Part shown: piece after piece, positions 12,801 through 24,827 of the stretch
How positions within the stretch are numbered: position 1 is the first letter of the stretch
How the letters are laid out: every line of letters begins with the position of its first letter
Source of the DNA: Coriaria nepalensis
Lineage: Eukaryota; Streptophyta; Magnoliopsida; Cucurbitales; Coriariaceae
NCBI GenBank assembly: GCA_027186245.1
Contig: CP114485.1
Coordinates: forward strand, 372,001-436,000
Direction of reading: 5' to 3'
DNA: 64,000 nt
Position numbers and translations under genes: made by a program
The notes under the pieces: generated by a model
Databases searched by the model: none
Told to the model about the DNA's origin: nothing
The model's input: only the letters and a program-made list of their open reading frames with translations

Positions 12801-15800
12801 AATCTCATGATTTATATTTTTTTGAAAATAATATTTTGAGGACTGCTTCATTTGGGGGTACGTACATGCTAATTCCCTTACAGTATTGAGTATTGCAAGC
12901 ACTAGAGTATTTGTATGATTGCTTTAGCTTGAGGCTGTAGAGGTTATTTATGGACAGGTTGCAGGGTTCCCGGCGAGATATATTGAGATATGGAAGCTTG
13001 GGAATTTCTCTCTCTTGTCTTTTCTTTGCTGTTTCAAACTGGAAGGTACCAATGACTCTTGATTGACTAGAGTAAACAGGGAAAAATATCAGTTTTATTT
13101 CTTCTTACTTAGTTTCCTTCCTTATGTATAAAATAATGCAGGCAATGCAATATGCATCTCCGAAAGCTATCTGGAATATGTTATTTAAAGGCAATCTGCC
13201 ATTTCTTGGAAAGGATGAAGATACCGGTGTGTCTCATAAATCCACTGCCCAAGTTCCGCATTCTCTTCTCTGATTCCTTCTGTTTTTCTGGTTTTTCCTC
13301 CCTTCAGCTCATGCTAGTTCCATGCTAACTTCAGTTTCAAGTTGTAGTTTGTTTGATGTATTGCCTTCTTTACTATTATATTTCAGTTCATTCTCAGAGC
13401 TGACAAAAGAACCAAACTTACTGCCTTTAATTGGGTATAGGTGGGTCACAAAATGAAAGGGTACAGCAATTTGTGGATTATATATCAGATTTAGAAGCCA
13501 GGTAATCTTCTTGCTCGAAATGATAATCGTGGTTCTTACCTTTGTGATATTTCATGAAAATGAACCATCTGTAACTGTAGCGGAAATGCTCCTGTTGTGC
13601 CAGAATTTCCACCCAAACTCGATTGGCTAAATACGTTCCCCCTTCAAATCAGTAGGGTAGTTTCCTTGAACTTGAACTTCTTTTAGTAATGGAAGCAATA
13701 TAAATGTGCATCCTTTAACACTTATTTTCCAGGATTTGAAAGGAAAAGTGGTTCTTCTGGATTTTTGGACCTATTGTTGCATAAACTGCATGCATGTGTT
13801 GCCAGATCTTGAGTTTTTGGAGAAAAAGTACATAGATATGCCAGTAATCCTTCTCTTTCTTTTCATATACCTCGATCCTTTGATGAAATGATGATGCATT
13901 ATTGCTGGGAAGTTTAGTATTGCTAAAGTTTTGATGAACGTGTTTCCATGATATATTATCTTAGACGACTCATCTTTGTACAGTTTACTGTTGTGGGGGT
14001 TCATTCTGCAAAGTTTGACAATGAGAAAGATTTAGAAGCCATTCGCAATGCAGTCCTGCGCTACGGCATCACTCATCCAGTAAGTTTTAATGCCAGAGCT
14101 TTTGTTTTTCCATTTTCCCTCAAAAAATCTAATCTTTCAAGCTATGTGTGTTCTACAACATCATATAATAGTTTTTCTTACCAAATTATTGACCGAATTC
14201 GGACACTTATTGTTTGTAATGGTTCCATATCTTGAGTGGATTATTCAGTTATTAAAATAATTCCCGAGTTCTTTACCAATTTAGGTAGTCAATGATGGAG
14301 ACATGTTCTTGTGGCGAGAGCTGGGCATAAATTCATGGCCCACGTTTGCTCTTGTTGCGCCTAATGGTAAACTCCTTGCCCAGATATCAGGTGAAGGTCG
14401 ACGAAAGGTATTACGCCTAGATACCTGAATTTCATGGTTCTATTTGCTTTGACGTAGTTAACATAAACTGATTGATAAGTATATGTTTTTCATGTTAAGG
14501 ATCTGGACAATCTAGTGGAAGCCGCCCTTCTTTATTATGGAAGAAAGAATATGTTGGACAACACACCAATTCCTTTGAGATTGGAAAAGGATAATGATCC
14601 TCGCTTAATTACGTCTCCACTAAAGTTTCCTGGGAAGCTAGCTATTGATGTCCTGAACAACAGGCTCTTCATATCAGACAGTAACCATAACCGCATAGTG
14701 GGTCTCCTTTCTCTTCTTCCCTCATACTCTTCTTTACACAAAAGTATGGTCCTTTGACCATCTTGTTCCCATTGGATTTAGGTGGTGACAGACCTTGATG
14801 GGAATTTTATCATTCAAATTGGAAGCACAGGAGAGGAAGGCTTAAATGATGGTTCCTTTGATGATGCCACCTTTAATCGCCCTCAGGTTTATACTCTCTC
14901 CCATGCATGCATTTTGAGATATGTTGCCCTTATATTTTGTATCGTGACTTTGTCTAATTCATTTTCAGGGCTTAGCTTATAATTCAAAGAAAAATCTACT
15001 ATATGTTGCTGATACTGAAAATCATGCCTTGAGGTATGTAGGCATCTCTATCTCTCTCTTTCTCATGATAGGTGTGCAGTTTTAGAAATACACAGACCAG
15101 AATTATGCCAAAAAAATAACAGGCAATGGAAAATGATAGGATTACACAAAACCTAACATCTAAATGGCATTTTTTCAGAACATATGGCATTTAACAGCAC
15201 TTCATTTTCCTCACCCTAAATGGCATCTCTATCTCTCTTTAGGGAGATTGACTTTGTTAAAGAGACCGTGCGCACTCTTGCCGGAAATGGAACCAAAGGC
15301 TCCGATTACAGAGGAGGGGGAAAAGGAACTGCTCAGGCAAGATTTATTAGACTGAACCTGGTGAAAAACTGTCAGTTAAATCAACTGCGTTTGTCAAAAC
15401 TAAGCTTTCCTGAATTGTGTTATCTGTGTAGCTTGCATTGTAATTTTTAACGGCTTATTACCTAGATAAGAAATCTAGAAAAATACCATTTCACAGTTTA
15501 ATTGTCAGAGTGAGCTAAAATCTCTTGCCGAATACCTCTTGCTAAATTTTGAGATTTCTGGTAATTTTTCAGCTTCTGAACTCTCCCTGGGATGTCTGCT
15601 TTGAGCCCATCAATGAGAAGGTCTATGTTGCCATGGCTGGCCAACATCAAATCTGGGAGCATGACACTTCTGATGGAGTCACTAAATCATTTAGTGGAGA
15701 TGGGTATGAAAGAAATTTGAATGGATCCAGGTAAAACCCAGAATTACACTCTATGTATAATATTCATAAACATAACTTAATCAACTGCTTCTTTTTTTAT

Positions 15801-18800
15801 TTATTTAATTTTTTTTTTGTTGGCATATAGTTCCACAAATACATCGTTTGCACAACCCTCTGGGCTTTCCTTATCTCCTGGTAATCGGTTGCAACATTCA
15901 TCACTACACTATCATTTAATGATGCTCTACTTGAATGTAATTGGTTATAATCTAATCGATGGTAACTTTGTAGATGGAATGGAGGTCTATATTGCTGACA
16001 GTGAGAGTAGCTCCATTCGATCACTTGATCTAAGAACAGGAGGATCAAGATTATTAGTTGGTGGTGACTCAATTTTCTCTGACAATTTGTTTAGGGTAAA
16101 TTTGTTTATCATATAAAAACTACTGTTCTAATTAGTGTTTAAAAACAGAGGGTAATGATATGGAAATAAGGTATTCAACTCATATATTTCATGTACAGGT
16201 TTATACATATTTATAGAATCCTCTAGGATACAAAATAGGAAAGTAATTTAGTTAGGAAAGTAATTTACCACTAATTTCTCTATCTATCTAAATATAGAAA
16301 TACTCAAATATGGTAAATATTTATAGCCTAATTCCTAAGGTTATGGTAAGACTTTCAACACTCCCCCTCAAGTTGGCATGAAAATATCTCTCATGGCTAG
16401 CTTGTTTACAAAGATCTCATGTAACCCTTTAGGAAGTCCCTTAGTGAGTATATCTGCGGTTTGACTAGCTGTAGGTATATAAGACATGCATATCACGCCA
16501 CTGTCTATTTTTTCCTTGATGAAGTGCTTGTCAACTTCTACATGCTTTGTCCTATCATGGAGAATAGGATTGTGAGCTATAGAAATAGCTGCCTTGTTGT
16601 CACAGTATACTTTGATAGGTGTTGGAGTAGAAATCTTCAATTCTCCTAGAACCCGTTTGATCCATAATACTTCACAGAAACCATGTGCTACTGAGCGGAA
16701 TTCTGCTTCAGCACTACTTCTTGCCACTACACTTTGTTTCTTACTTCTCCATGTAACCAAATTTCCCCCTACAAAGGTACAATAGCCCGAGGTAGATCTT
16801 CTGTCAATTACATTTCCTGCCCAATCTGCATTCGTGTAGGCTTCAACTTGTAAATGACCTTTCTTTTTGAACATCAACCCTTTGCCAGGTGTCCCCTTTA
16901 GGTACCTTAAAATTCTGAACACAGCTTCAAAATGTGTAGGTCCGGGAGAGTGCATGAACTGACTTACAATGCTGACTGCAAAAGTAATGTCAGGTCTAGT
17001 ATGTGTTAGATAAATTAATCTTCCCACCAATCTCTGATAACGTTCTCGGTCTATCACCTCATTAGGAGCTGCTGTCTTCAATTTCACATTTGGTTCTGTA
17101 GGGGTGTCTGCTATCTTACAACCAGTCATCCCTGTTTCTTTAAGTAGATCAAGAACATATTTACGTTGGTTGACAAAAATTCCCTCTTTGGACCTTGCAA
17201 ACTCCATTCCGAGGAAGTATTTCAGTTTTCCTAAGTCCTTAACTTCAAATTCTTCCTCAAGCTTACTTTTCAAGTTGCTGATTTCAATTGAGTCATCTCC
17301 TGTCATAATTATGTCATCTACATAAACAATCAGGATAGCTACTTTTCCTTCGGTGGAATGTTTAAAAAACAGTGTGTGGTCTGCTTGGCTTTGTAAGAAT
17401 CCAAGTCTCCTAACAACTTCACCAAACCGCTCAAACCAAGCTCTAGGAGATTGCTTAAGTCCATATAGAGCTTTCTTCAATTTGCACACTCTACCCTTCC
17501 CAAGTCTTTCTTCAAATCCAGGTGGTAGGTCCATGTATACCTCCTCTTGTAAGTCTCCATTTAAGAAAGCATTCTTTACATCGAATTGATGGAGTGGCCA
17601 ATCAGATTTAACTGCAAGAGAAAGGAGTATTCTAATAGAGTTAATTTTAGCAACAGGAGCAAACGTTTCTTGGTAGTCAATACCATGAGTTTGAGTAAAT
17701 CCTTTAGCTACAAGTCTCGCTTTGTATCGTTCCACACTTCCATCAGCTTTACACTTGACTGTAAAGACCCATTTACATCCCACTGTCTTCTTATTCTCGG
17801 GCAGATCAGTAACACTCCAAGTGTTGTTCTTCCTAAGAGCATTCATCTCCTCTATCACAGCTAATTTCCAATTCGAAACACCTAAAGCTTCCTGAATAGT
17901 TCTTGGAACAGACAGATTTGAGATCCTAGTCACAAATGCTCTATGAGTGTTTGACAGTTTTTCATATGATAAGTACTTTGCCATAGGATGTTGAGTGCAA
18001 GTGCGGGTTCCTTTTCTAAATGCAATAGGAATATCAAGGTCATTAGCAAATAAATTATCAAAGGATAGAGAGGGAGGATTCACCCGAGTTGGAGAGCCAT
18101 TACTCGGCGAATTTGATTGGTCATCAGCTAAAGGAATGGTTGAAGCCGTAGTACTTTTGTTAAACCGTTTTCTGGTATAAACCTGGAGCTTTGGTTCGTT
18201 TTGAAGTACATCTCCCCCTGTCTCTGATACAGTCAATTCTGGCAAGGTAGAGATAGGAGGACTTACACTAGTATCCATTTTCTCAACCAGTATTTCATGA
18301 AACTCTTCATTAGAGTTGACTAAGGGCATAGGGACAGTTTCCCAAAAATTATTTTCACCCATTTGGGTCTCCTCTTGAAACACAGTTTTCTGAAAATAAG
18401 GTTGCTCCTCAACAAAGTTCACATCTATACTTTCAAAGAATTTTTTTGTGACGGGATTAAAACATTTGTACCCCCTTTTGTTTGAAGCATACCCTAGGAA
18501 GACACATTTTTCAGATTTTGGTTCCAACTTTGACCGGAAAGCATTTGGTATATATACATAACAAGTGCAACTGAAAACTTTTAAAGGAAGTTCTGCAGTG
18601 ATCCGGTTTGTAGGAAAGCAATGTTTTAAGATTTTTAATGGTGTTTCAAATTTCAAAACTCGAGATGGCATTCTATTTATTAGATAACATGCAGTTAGTA
18701 AAGCATTTCATCATAGATATTTTGGAACATTCATTGAAAACATAATTGCCCTTGTAACTTCTAATAAATGTCTATTTTTCCTTTCGGCAATACCATTTTG

Positions 18801-21800
18801 TTGTGGAGTGTCACAACAAGTTGATTGATGAATAATACCTTTTTCTGACAGAAATGTTCCTAACTGTTTGTTAAAGTATTCAGTTCCATTATCTGTTCTA
18901 AGAATGCCTATTTTTATTTGAAATTGATTTTCAATCATAATATAGAAATCTTTGAATATTTTCTCAACTTCAGACTTCTTTTCCATTAAGTAGACCCAAC
19001 ATAATCTTGTATGATCATCAATAAAAGTAACAAACCATTTTTTTCCAGATAGTGTATTGACCTTAGATGGACCCCAAACATCACTATGAAATAAGTAAAA
19101 TGGTCTTGAACTATAATATAATTTTATTGGAAAAGAAACACGATGGTCTTTAGCTAAATGACAAGCTTCACAATGTAATTCTGAGTGATAACCTCCTTTA
19201 AACAGTGCAGGAAATACATGTTTTAAGTATGAAAAACTATGGTGTCCCAATCTCTTATGCCATAATATGATCTGATCTGAGACAAAAGTTGAGCTAGTAC
19301 TATCTAATCCCTGAGCTTGATTAGTCCCAAAAACAGTTTCATCAAAGTAGTACAGCCCATTTCTTCCTTTAGCAGTTCTAATCATCTTCCCCGAGCTCCG
19401 GTCCTAAAACACACAAGTGAGAGGAGAAAAAGAAATGGAACAATTAGAATCCTGTGACAGTTTACTAACGGACAGAAGGTTACATGCAAGTTTTGGGACA
19501 TGTAAGACTGATTTTAAGGTTAGGTTTTCTGAAATTTTAATGTGTCCTTTTCCTGCAATGGGTGAGAAACTACCATCAGCTATTCTGACTTTTTCTAAAC
19601 CAGAACATGGATAATACGAGTCAAAGAATTTTGAACAACTTGTCATATGATCGGAAGCCCCTGAATCAATAATCCAAGAACTAGTTTCTCCTAGAGCCAA
19701 GAGTGCTATAAAACATCTACCTGTCTGTGCCATAGAACTAGTAGGAGCATTAGGTGATGAATAGGATTTTAGTAGTTTTAGAAGGTGATCTAACTGCTCT
19801 TTACCAAACATAGATGACTCGGCCTCATTTGCTGCAGGAACATTTCTTTCACCTTGTTTATTCTGCCTACCGTAGGATGGCCTTCCATGCAACTTGTAGC
19901 AATTTTCTCTTGTATGGCGTGTCTTTCCACAAAAGTCACAGTGCAGATTATTCTTGTCTCCTGTGCGCTGGTTTTGGTAGGTTCTTCTGTTAGCTTGGGC
20001 TTCAGGTATGGCTAAGGCTGACCCTTCCATACTTTTAGTCAAATTTGTAGCCTTCTTTCCTAGCATTACATGCCTCCTACTCTCTTCTCTTCGTACCTCT
20101 GCAAAGGCCTCCCCAATTGAAGGCATAGGATTCCTACCAATTATCCGACCACGAACCTCATCGAATTCAACATTTAGACCTGCAAGAAATTTGAAGATTC
20201 GGCTTGTATCCACCATCTTCTTGTGTTGGTTGCAGTCTTCAGGTGACTTCCACTCATAGTCGTTGAATAGGTCCAAGTCCTGCCAAAATCTTTTAAGGGT
20301 ATTAAAATACTTAGTTACACAATCCTCACCTTGGCGAATTTCCCCTAATCTTAGGGTTAATTCATACACTTGAGACTGGTTTCCTAGATCAGAGTACATC
20401 AATGAGACATTATCCCATAGTTCCTTAGCAGTAGGATAACAGAGGTAGTTTGCTCCTATCTCCTCTGTCATAGAGTTGACCAACCATGTCATTACCATTG
20501 AGTTTTCAGCATCCCAAGTGGCATAAGTTGGATCATCCAGGTCTGGTTCCTCTGTTTCTCCAGTGATGTAGCCAATTTTTCCTCTCCCCCTAATATACAT
20601 GCGGACAAACTGTGACCATCTCAGAAAGTTATCCCCATTCAGTCGAATTGTGGTGATCTGAATGGGTGAGTTTTCTGATGGGTGTTGGACAGTTTGAAGT
20701 CTGAGCTTTAGGGTCTGATCGGAAGTGACTTCAGACATCTTCTAGGGTGTCGGACAGTTTTAACCTAGGGTTTTAGAACCTAGCTCTGATACCATAAAAA
20801 CAGAGGGTAATGATATGGAAATAAGGTATTCAACTCATATATTTCATGTACAGGTTTATACATATTTATAGAATCCTCTAGGATACAAAATAGGAAAGTA
20901 ATTTAGTTAGGAAAGTAATTTACCACTAATTTCTCTATCTATCTAAATATAGAAATACTCAAATATGGTAAATATTTATAGCCTAATTCCTAAGGTTATG
21001 GTAAGACTTTCAACAGTGTTCAACATCTCTCTTTCTTGTAACATATTAGAACCCCTGTTTTCTTCCATGATACTTACCATTGCTAACCTTTGTAGTTCGG
21101 AGACAATGATGGGGTAGGGGCTGAAGTGCTGCTTCAACATCCACTTGGTGTCTTATGCTCAAAAGATGGTCGAATTTATATTGCAGATAGCTATAATCAC
21201 AAGGTATTTAAACCATTTCTGAAAGTACAATAGAAATTATACAGATACTTTGTTCTAGGTGATTCCAGTAATTCAGATTAGATTGCAACTTCCCTACACC
21301 TTTTTATGTTGTCTATATTATTGTCTCTGATACTTTTGCTGGCTCAAGCAAGATTGAAGAAATATTGCACTCATTTTCTTTCTTTCAACATATCATCAGA
21401 TCAAGAAGCTAGATCCAGTCAGTAAAAGAGTTACTACCTTGGCTGGGACAGGGAAAGCTGGTTTCAAAGATGGAAAGGCCCTAGCAGCTCAAGTATGTAT
21501 TGTAATTTGTTTGATCAGTTCTAACTTTTCCTGCTAGCTATCATATCAATTTATCTTTGTTTTGCAGCTTTCAGAACCATCTGGAATCATTCAAGGCGAA
21601 AATGGTTATACTCAACTCTCTCCTTTTCCTTTTTTTTTCCCCTGGTAGGCTAAGATATCATTTGTTTTTTTTTTCTTTTTTTGAAAGTTCAAAATCGGAC
21701 ATACATCTTGTTTGCTTGCAGGCAGACTTTTCATAGCCGATACAAACAACAATGTTATCAGATATCTGGACATGGACAGGGATGAAACCCGTCTTCTTAC

Positions 21801-22639
21801 TTTAGACTTGAAAGGGATTCGACCTCCTTCACCAAAAACCAAATCTTTGAAACGCTTGAGGAGGCGATCAGCTGACACACAGACCATTGCAATAGATGGG
21901 GGCTCGTCCAATGAGGGCAACATTTTGCTTAATATATCTCTCCTTGAAGATTATCATTTCTCAAAGGTCCCCACGCCCATACTGTCTTATATCAGACGCC
22001 CCCATCTCATATACTTAAAATCATCCATATTGCTTAAATTCGTAATTCTCTTACAATTGCAGCTTTCAACTTCTTTCTTTTAATGATTTACTTATCTCCT
22101 GCTTCCGAATGCAGGAAGCACACAGTAAGTTTAGCATTGAAACTGAACCTGAAGATTCAGTTATTATTGATCCATTAGATGGATATCTTAGTCCAGAAGG
22201 ATCCGCTATTCTCCGGTTCAGGAGATCATCCCCATCAGCCGCAGTGGGAAGAATAAATTGCAAGGTATGCCTCAACCCCTCCGCCCCAACACCCCTCTCT
22301 TTTTAAAAATGTAGCACCCTAAAACTCAATAACTCATGCACTGAGACTTGACCATATACCCACATAGAAACGTTTTGAACTATTTCAAAACTAACACAAC
22401 ACTGTAAACGAGCATAAATTCTGGTCGTTTTGTTTTTGTTGTAGAATTAATGATTACCTTGTGGTTCATAGGTTTACTATTGCAAGGAAGATGAGGTGTG
22501 TTTATATCAGTCATTGCTATTCGACATAACCTTTCGTGAAGTATCGGACTCTAAAAGCCCGGAAGAAATCAAACTTTTGTACGTTGTTAAGCCGAAAACT
22601 TCTACAGGAAGCAGCTCGCCTCTGTCAGTTGCTAGCTGA
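9882..22639 (+). CDS. SOQ1: SOQ1: thylakoid HAD-thioredoxin-NHL protein (suppressor of quenching 1)
   Basis: Twenty-eight exons join in frame to 1091 residues. Exons: 9882-10257, 11097-11197, 11300-11356, 11461-11555, 11748-11847, 11957-12015, 12186-12310, 12605-12734, 12958-13045, 13142-13226, 13441-13501, 13581-13656, 13733-13843, 13984-14079, 14285-14407, 14500-14697, 14782-14886, 14969-15033, 15243-15336, 15573-15730, 15831-15880, 15974-16095, 21096-21203, 21400-21492, 21568-21604, 21722-21966, 22115-22264, 22472-22639. Order: Ser-rich transit peptide, stromal HAD phosphatase domain (DMDGVL, SSAD), one membrane helix ([15 protein letters not shown]), lumenal thioredoxin-like domain with CCINC, then NHL propeller repeats ([29 protein letters not shown]). 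SOQ1 suppresses slowly relaxing antenna quenching (qH) with LCNP. Odd points: HAD motif III reads NPAPD, not KPAPD; intron 19 starts with GC; intron 22 holds a Copia element. The start at MALKS is preferred over an in-frame ATG at 9825 because the transit peptide begins there. Confidence 0.93.
10340..11050. repeat. Imperfect foldback (MITE-like) repeat in SOQ1 intron 1
   Basis: Within the 839-bp first intron, a perfect 18-bp inverted repeat (10765-10782 against 10874-10891, CACCTCCATTGATGGAGC) brackets a GC-richer core. Outward, the arms stay complementary in patches: a pyrimidine arm around 10700-10765 matches a purine arm at 10892-10975, and AATACCGTTAAACTAC near 10365 mirrors GTAGTTTAAAGGGTGTT near 11026. 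The core also holds a direct repeat TGGAGCTYGCTCTAGATCAG (10777 and 10812). It could be a foldback/MITE transposon. Outer ends and target duplication are not resolved. Confidence 0.55.
16140..16360 (-). repeat. Copia 3' LTR
   Basis: This is the 221-bp terminal repeat on the left of the element, identical by eye to 20795-21015. In element orientation it starts TGTTGAAAG and ends CTGTTTTTA. Confidence 0.95.
16368..20738 (-). pseudogene. Copia gag-pol polyprotein, one frame interrupted by three stop codons
   Basis: One frame of about 1,456 codons runs from 20738 to 16368. Gag (UBN2-like, ending in zinc knuckle [14 protein letters not shown]) covers about residues 1-290. The protease has [14 protein letters not shown]. 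Integrase shows [22 protein letters not shown] and the [15 protein letters not shown] glutamate block. Reverse transcriptase holds [10 protein letters not shown], and RNase H holds DWAGN, AEAEFRS and YCDNKAAI. The frame is never shifted, but TAG at 19404-19406 (likely from CAG) separates gag-protease from integrase, and two consecutive TGA codons at 18708-18713 separate integrase from RT. All three are compatible with C-to-T or G-to-A transitions. The RT segment of 767 codons is uninterrupted. The stops suggest this copy is not autonomous. Confidence 0.93.
20783..20794 (-). other. Copia primer-binding site
   Basis: In element orientation the sequence is TGGTATCAGAGC, directly after the 5' LTR, complementary to the 3' part of plant initiator Met-tRNA. 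It fixes the LTR edge and the direction of the element. Confidence 0.92.
20795..21015 (-). repeat. Copia 5' LTR
   Basis: This 221-bp repeat is identical by eye to 16140-16360 and is followed by the second copy of the GTGTT target duplication. It should hold the element promoter, firing antisense to SOQ1. Confidence 0.95.
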
Positions 22640-23857
22640 CCCCAACATCTATCTCAGTTTATGTAAGATCCTTCACATCTCTTGCTCATCTATATTCGTG
22701 AAAAGATTTAAAAAAAAAAAGTTATTCATAGTAACTTGACTAGTTTTTCCCAAGTGAAAAGGTAGAGTATACATTATCCAATAGATGTATAATTTTGATA
22801 TGATGGAACTTTGAGAAGATAATATAAAACATTCCAATCATATGGCAACTTGTACGATAAGAGACAAGAAATCTCTCAAATTCAGGGACCGAAAGACGGT
22901 TCACAAGGTTGTGACAAATCATCCTCTCCAACTTCCATATCAATTTGTGTTAGACGCTGTAATGCAAATCATCAAAAACTAGACTTTTCATTTATAAATG
23001 TCTTCTCATCCACATTTTGGGACTTCTGTATTGACTTACTGGATTAATAAAATGTCAAGTTGGAAACTCTCTCGGCCCTCGTGCAGTAGCGCGGCCCCTC
23101 CATTTTAGCAGCCATCTAGTTGTTAATTAAGATTTCGGAAATATGTCATTATTATCACTATCACTGTTTTATCACAATTATTTGGTAAAAGAAGTCATCG
23201 ACATTATTATTGTTTCAGGGATAAACACATGCGCGCGATCAATGTCTTTGATTAGTTGAATGTTGAAGTTGTGGTGCATCATTTGGAATGGTGATTAAGG
23301 TATATTATAGTATATGCCGTACATATATTGATGCAAAGGATGGGATTAGCTCCCTAAGTACCAAGCAAATATAAATGGTATTAGGTAGGTTTTCTTTAAA
23401 ATAATTATATATTTGATATCTGACAGCTAATGCACGTTTGTTCCATCAAATCCCATGTCTCTTCTTGCATCTCTAGTGATCATAGTTTGAGTTGCTTGCT
23501 CCCCCTCGCCCGTGACCCGTACATCCTTAACCACATTATTAATATGTACGTCCGCACCAAAACAGATGAGAACTCTAATTCAGTGATAGACAATCGAATC
23601 GAAACCCCGGTGTGAGTGAGCAACAGGACAAAAAGACAAATCCAAGTTAGCCCCCCTTTGTGTCATCTGGTGAAGTACAATGAATGCATTTTAATATAAT
23701 TAGGCAAATAATAAAGTAGTGAAGAGAGTGGATAAGTATGAATGTTGAAGTGGGAATACTCTTCTTCTGCCCTTGACAATGATATTGGATATTACTGTTG
23801 TTTGAGCCAACCAAGAATGAAAACTTGGCCACATCCCATAAAAATTGGAACAACATA

Positions 23858-23865
23858 AGAAAACA

Positions 23866-23918
<53 letters not shown>

Positions 23919-23946
23919 AAAAACAAAAACAAAAACAAAAACAAAA
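23858..23946. repeat. (GAAAAC)n/(AAAAAC)n hexanucleotide tract
   Basis: About fourteen hexamer units, GAAAAC in the centre and AAAAAC at both ends, form a purine-rich strand of nearly 90 bp. The graded edge composition suggests repeat expansion by slippage. It is non-coding. Confidence 0.9.
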
Positions 23947-24153
23947 TTATTGTTGATGAATCATCCCAGTAATCATTGTTCTCCTTCCAAACAGAATAGA
24001 TAGAATAAAACAGAAGAGAACAAAACAATCACTGGATTTCCTCTTCCAAGAGTACTACTAACTTAATTAATAGCCAGCTAAAAGTATGTCAAATTGTTAT
24101 TTATTATGATTCCTGTTTTCTTTCTTTGTGTAATACAAGCAGCAACTATACTT

Positions 24154-24187
24154 ATACCTAATACCTAATACCTAATACCTAATACCA
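24154..24187. repeat. (CTAATAC)n heptanucleotide tract
   Basis: Four to five copies of the heptamer CTAATAC stand in tandem. It resembles neither the plant telomere unit TTTAGGG nor its complement. Confidence 0.8.
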
Positions 24188-24351
24188 ATAATATATTTTT
24201 ACTTATTAATTTCTTTATTATATTCTCAAAGACAACTCAATTAAGCTTTTAGGCCACTACAGTCTTAAGACCAAATAAGAAGGAAAACGAAAACGAAAGC
24301 AAAAAATAAAAATAAAAAATTTTAATTAATTAAGTTAATAATATTCGACCA

Positions 24352-24441
24352 TCTCTCTCTCTCTCTCTCTCTCTAAAACAGTGCTTACACTTTTTATTTT
24401 CAACGCCAGTTGTTGATATAAACCTCGAAAGCCTCTCTCTC

Positions 24442-24479
<38 letters not shown>

Positions 24480-24494
24480 GCGCGCGCGCGCGCT
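24352..24494. repeat. CT microsatellites with a CG run upstream of the bHLH gene
   Basis: Two CT tracts (24352-24374 and about 24433-24479, the second with two CTAT interruptions) run directly into an alternating CG run at 24479-24492. CT tracts are common in plant core promoters and 5' leaders; an uninterrupted CG run is unusual in AT-rich intergenic plant DNA. The tract lies 330-480 bases before the bHLH start. Confidence 0.9.
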
Positions 24495-24827
24495 CGCGCT
24501 GATACCATTTCGGAGCCATATCCGATCCATCCAGGCACCTTCTCAGATAAAGGTATCGATTCAATCTCTTTACCTTTTTTCATTATCCGAATAAGGTTCC
24601 TTGATTCGTAATACCGTACGTATTTGAATCTCCCGGAAAGGATGCAGTGCAAGATTTACTGGGACCTGAGTTTTTTAATCTACTTTTTTTAAGTCACATA
24701 AATATCTCTTCTTCAAGGATCTAACCGTTTTTCTTGTAATCTAATGGCAGCAATACTGCAAAGAGTTTTCAGCACAAGAGGCGTGAGAAACGAGAGAGAT
24801 CTCGTTTTTTTAGGTGTTTGTTGTGTC

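Larger units (their letters stand above)
16135..21020 (-). mobile_element. Ty1/Copia LTR retrotransposon in SOQ1 intron 22
   Basis: A complete element lies antisense to SOQ1. Two 221-bp LTRs (16140-16360 and 20795-21015) are identical over their whole length by eye, begin TGTTGAAAG in element orientation, and are flanked by a 5-bp target duplication GTGTT (16135-16139, 21016-21020). The primer-binding site next to the 5' LTR is TGGTATCAGAGC (20783-20794), the initiator-Met-tRNA type usual for plant Copia. A purine tract TTGAGGGGGAG abuts the 3' LTR at 16361-16371. Gene order gag-protease-integrase-RT-RNase H marks Copia. The host intron is about 5.0 kb, of which only about 120 bases is host sequence. 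Confidence 0.96.
22640..24827. other. Intergenic region between SOQ1 and the bHLH gene
   Basis: No gene is seen. The first few hundred bases are likely the SOQ1 3' UTR. The region then carries several simple repeats, listed separately, and ends in the leader of the bHLH gene. Confidence 0.5.

Noticed and set aside
19385..19440. Programmed readthrough at the Copia TAG after protease
   Set aside because: Stop readthrough at this place is not typical for plant Copia, and two more TGA stops downstream make simple decay the better explanation.
23792..24028. Phe-Ser repeat hydrophobic frame
   Set aside because: It is the complement of the (GAAAAC)n tract read as codons.
23858..24187. CRISPR-like or telomere-like array
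   Set aside because: The repeats are uninterrupted hexamers and heptamers without spacers, and the units differ from the plant telomere repeat.
24330..24530. Arg-Glu repeat protein reading frames
   Set aside because: They are translations of the CT/GA and CG microsatellites without any other content.
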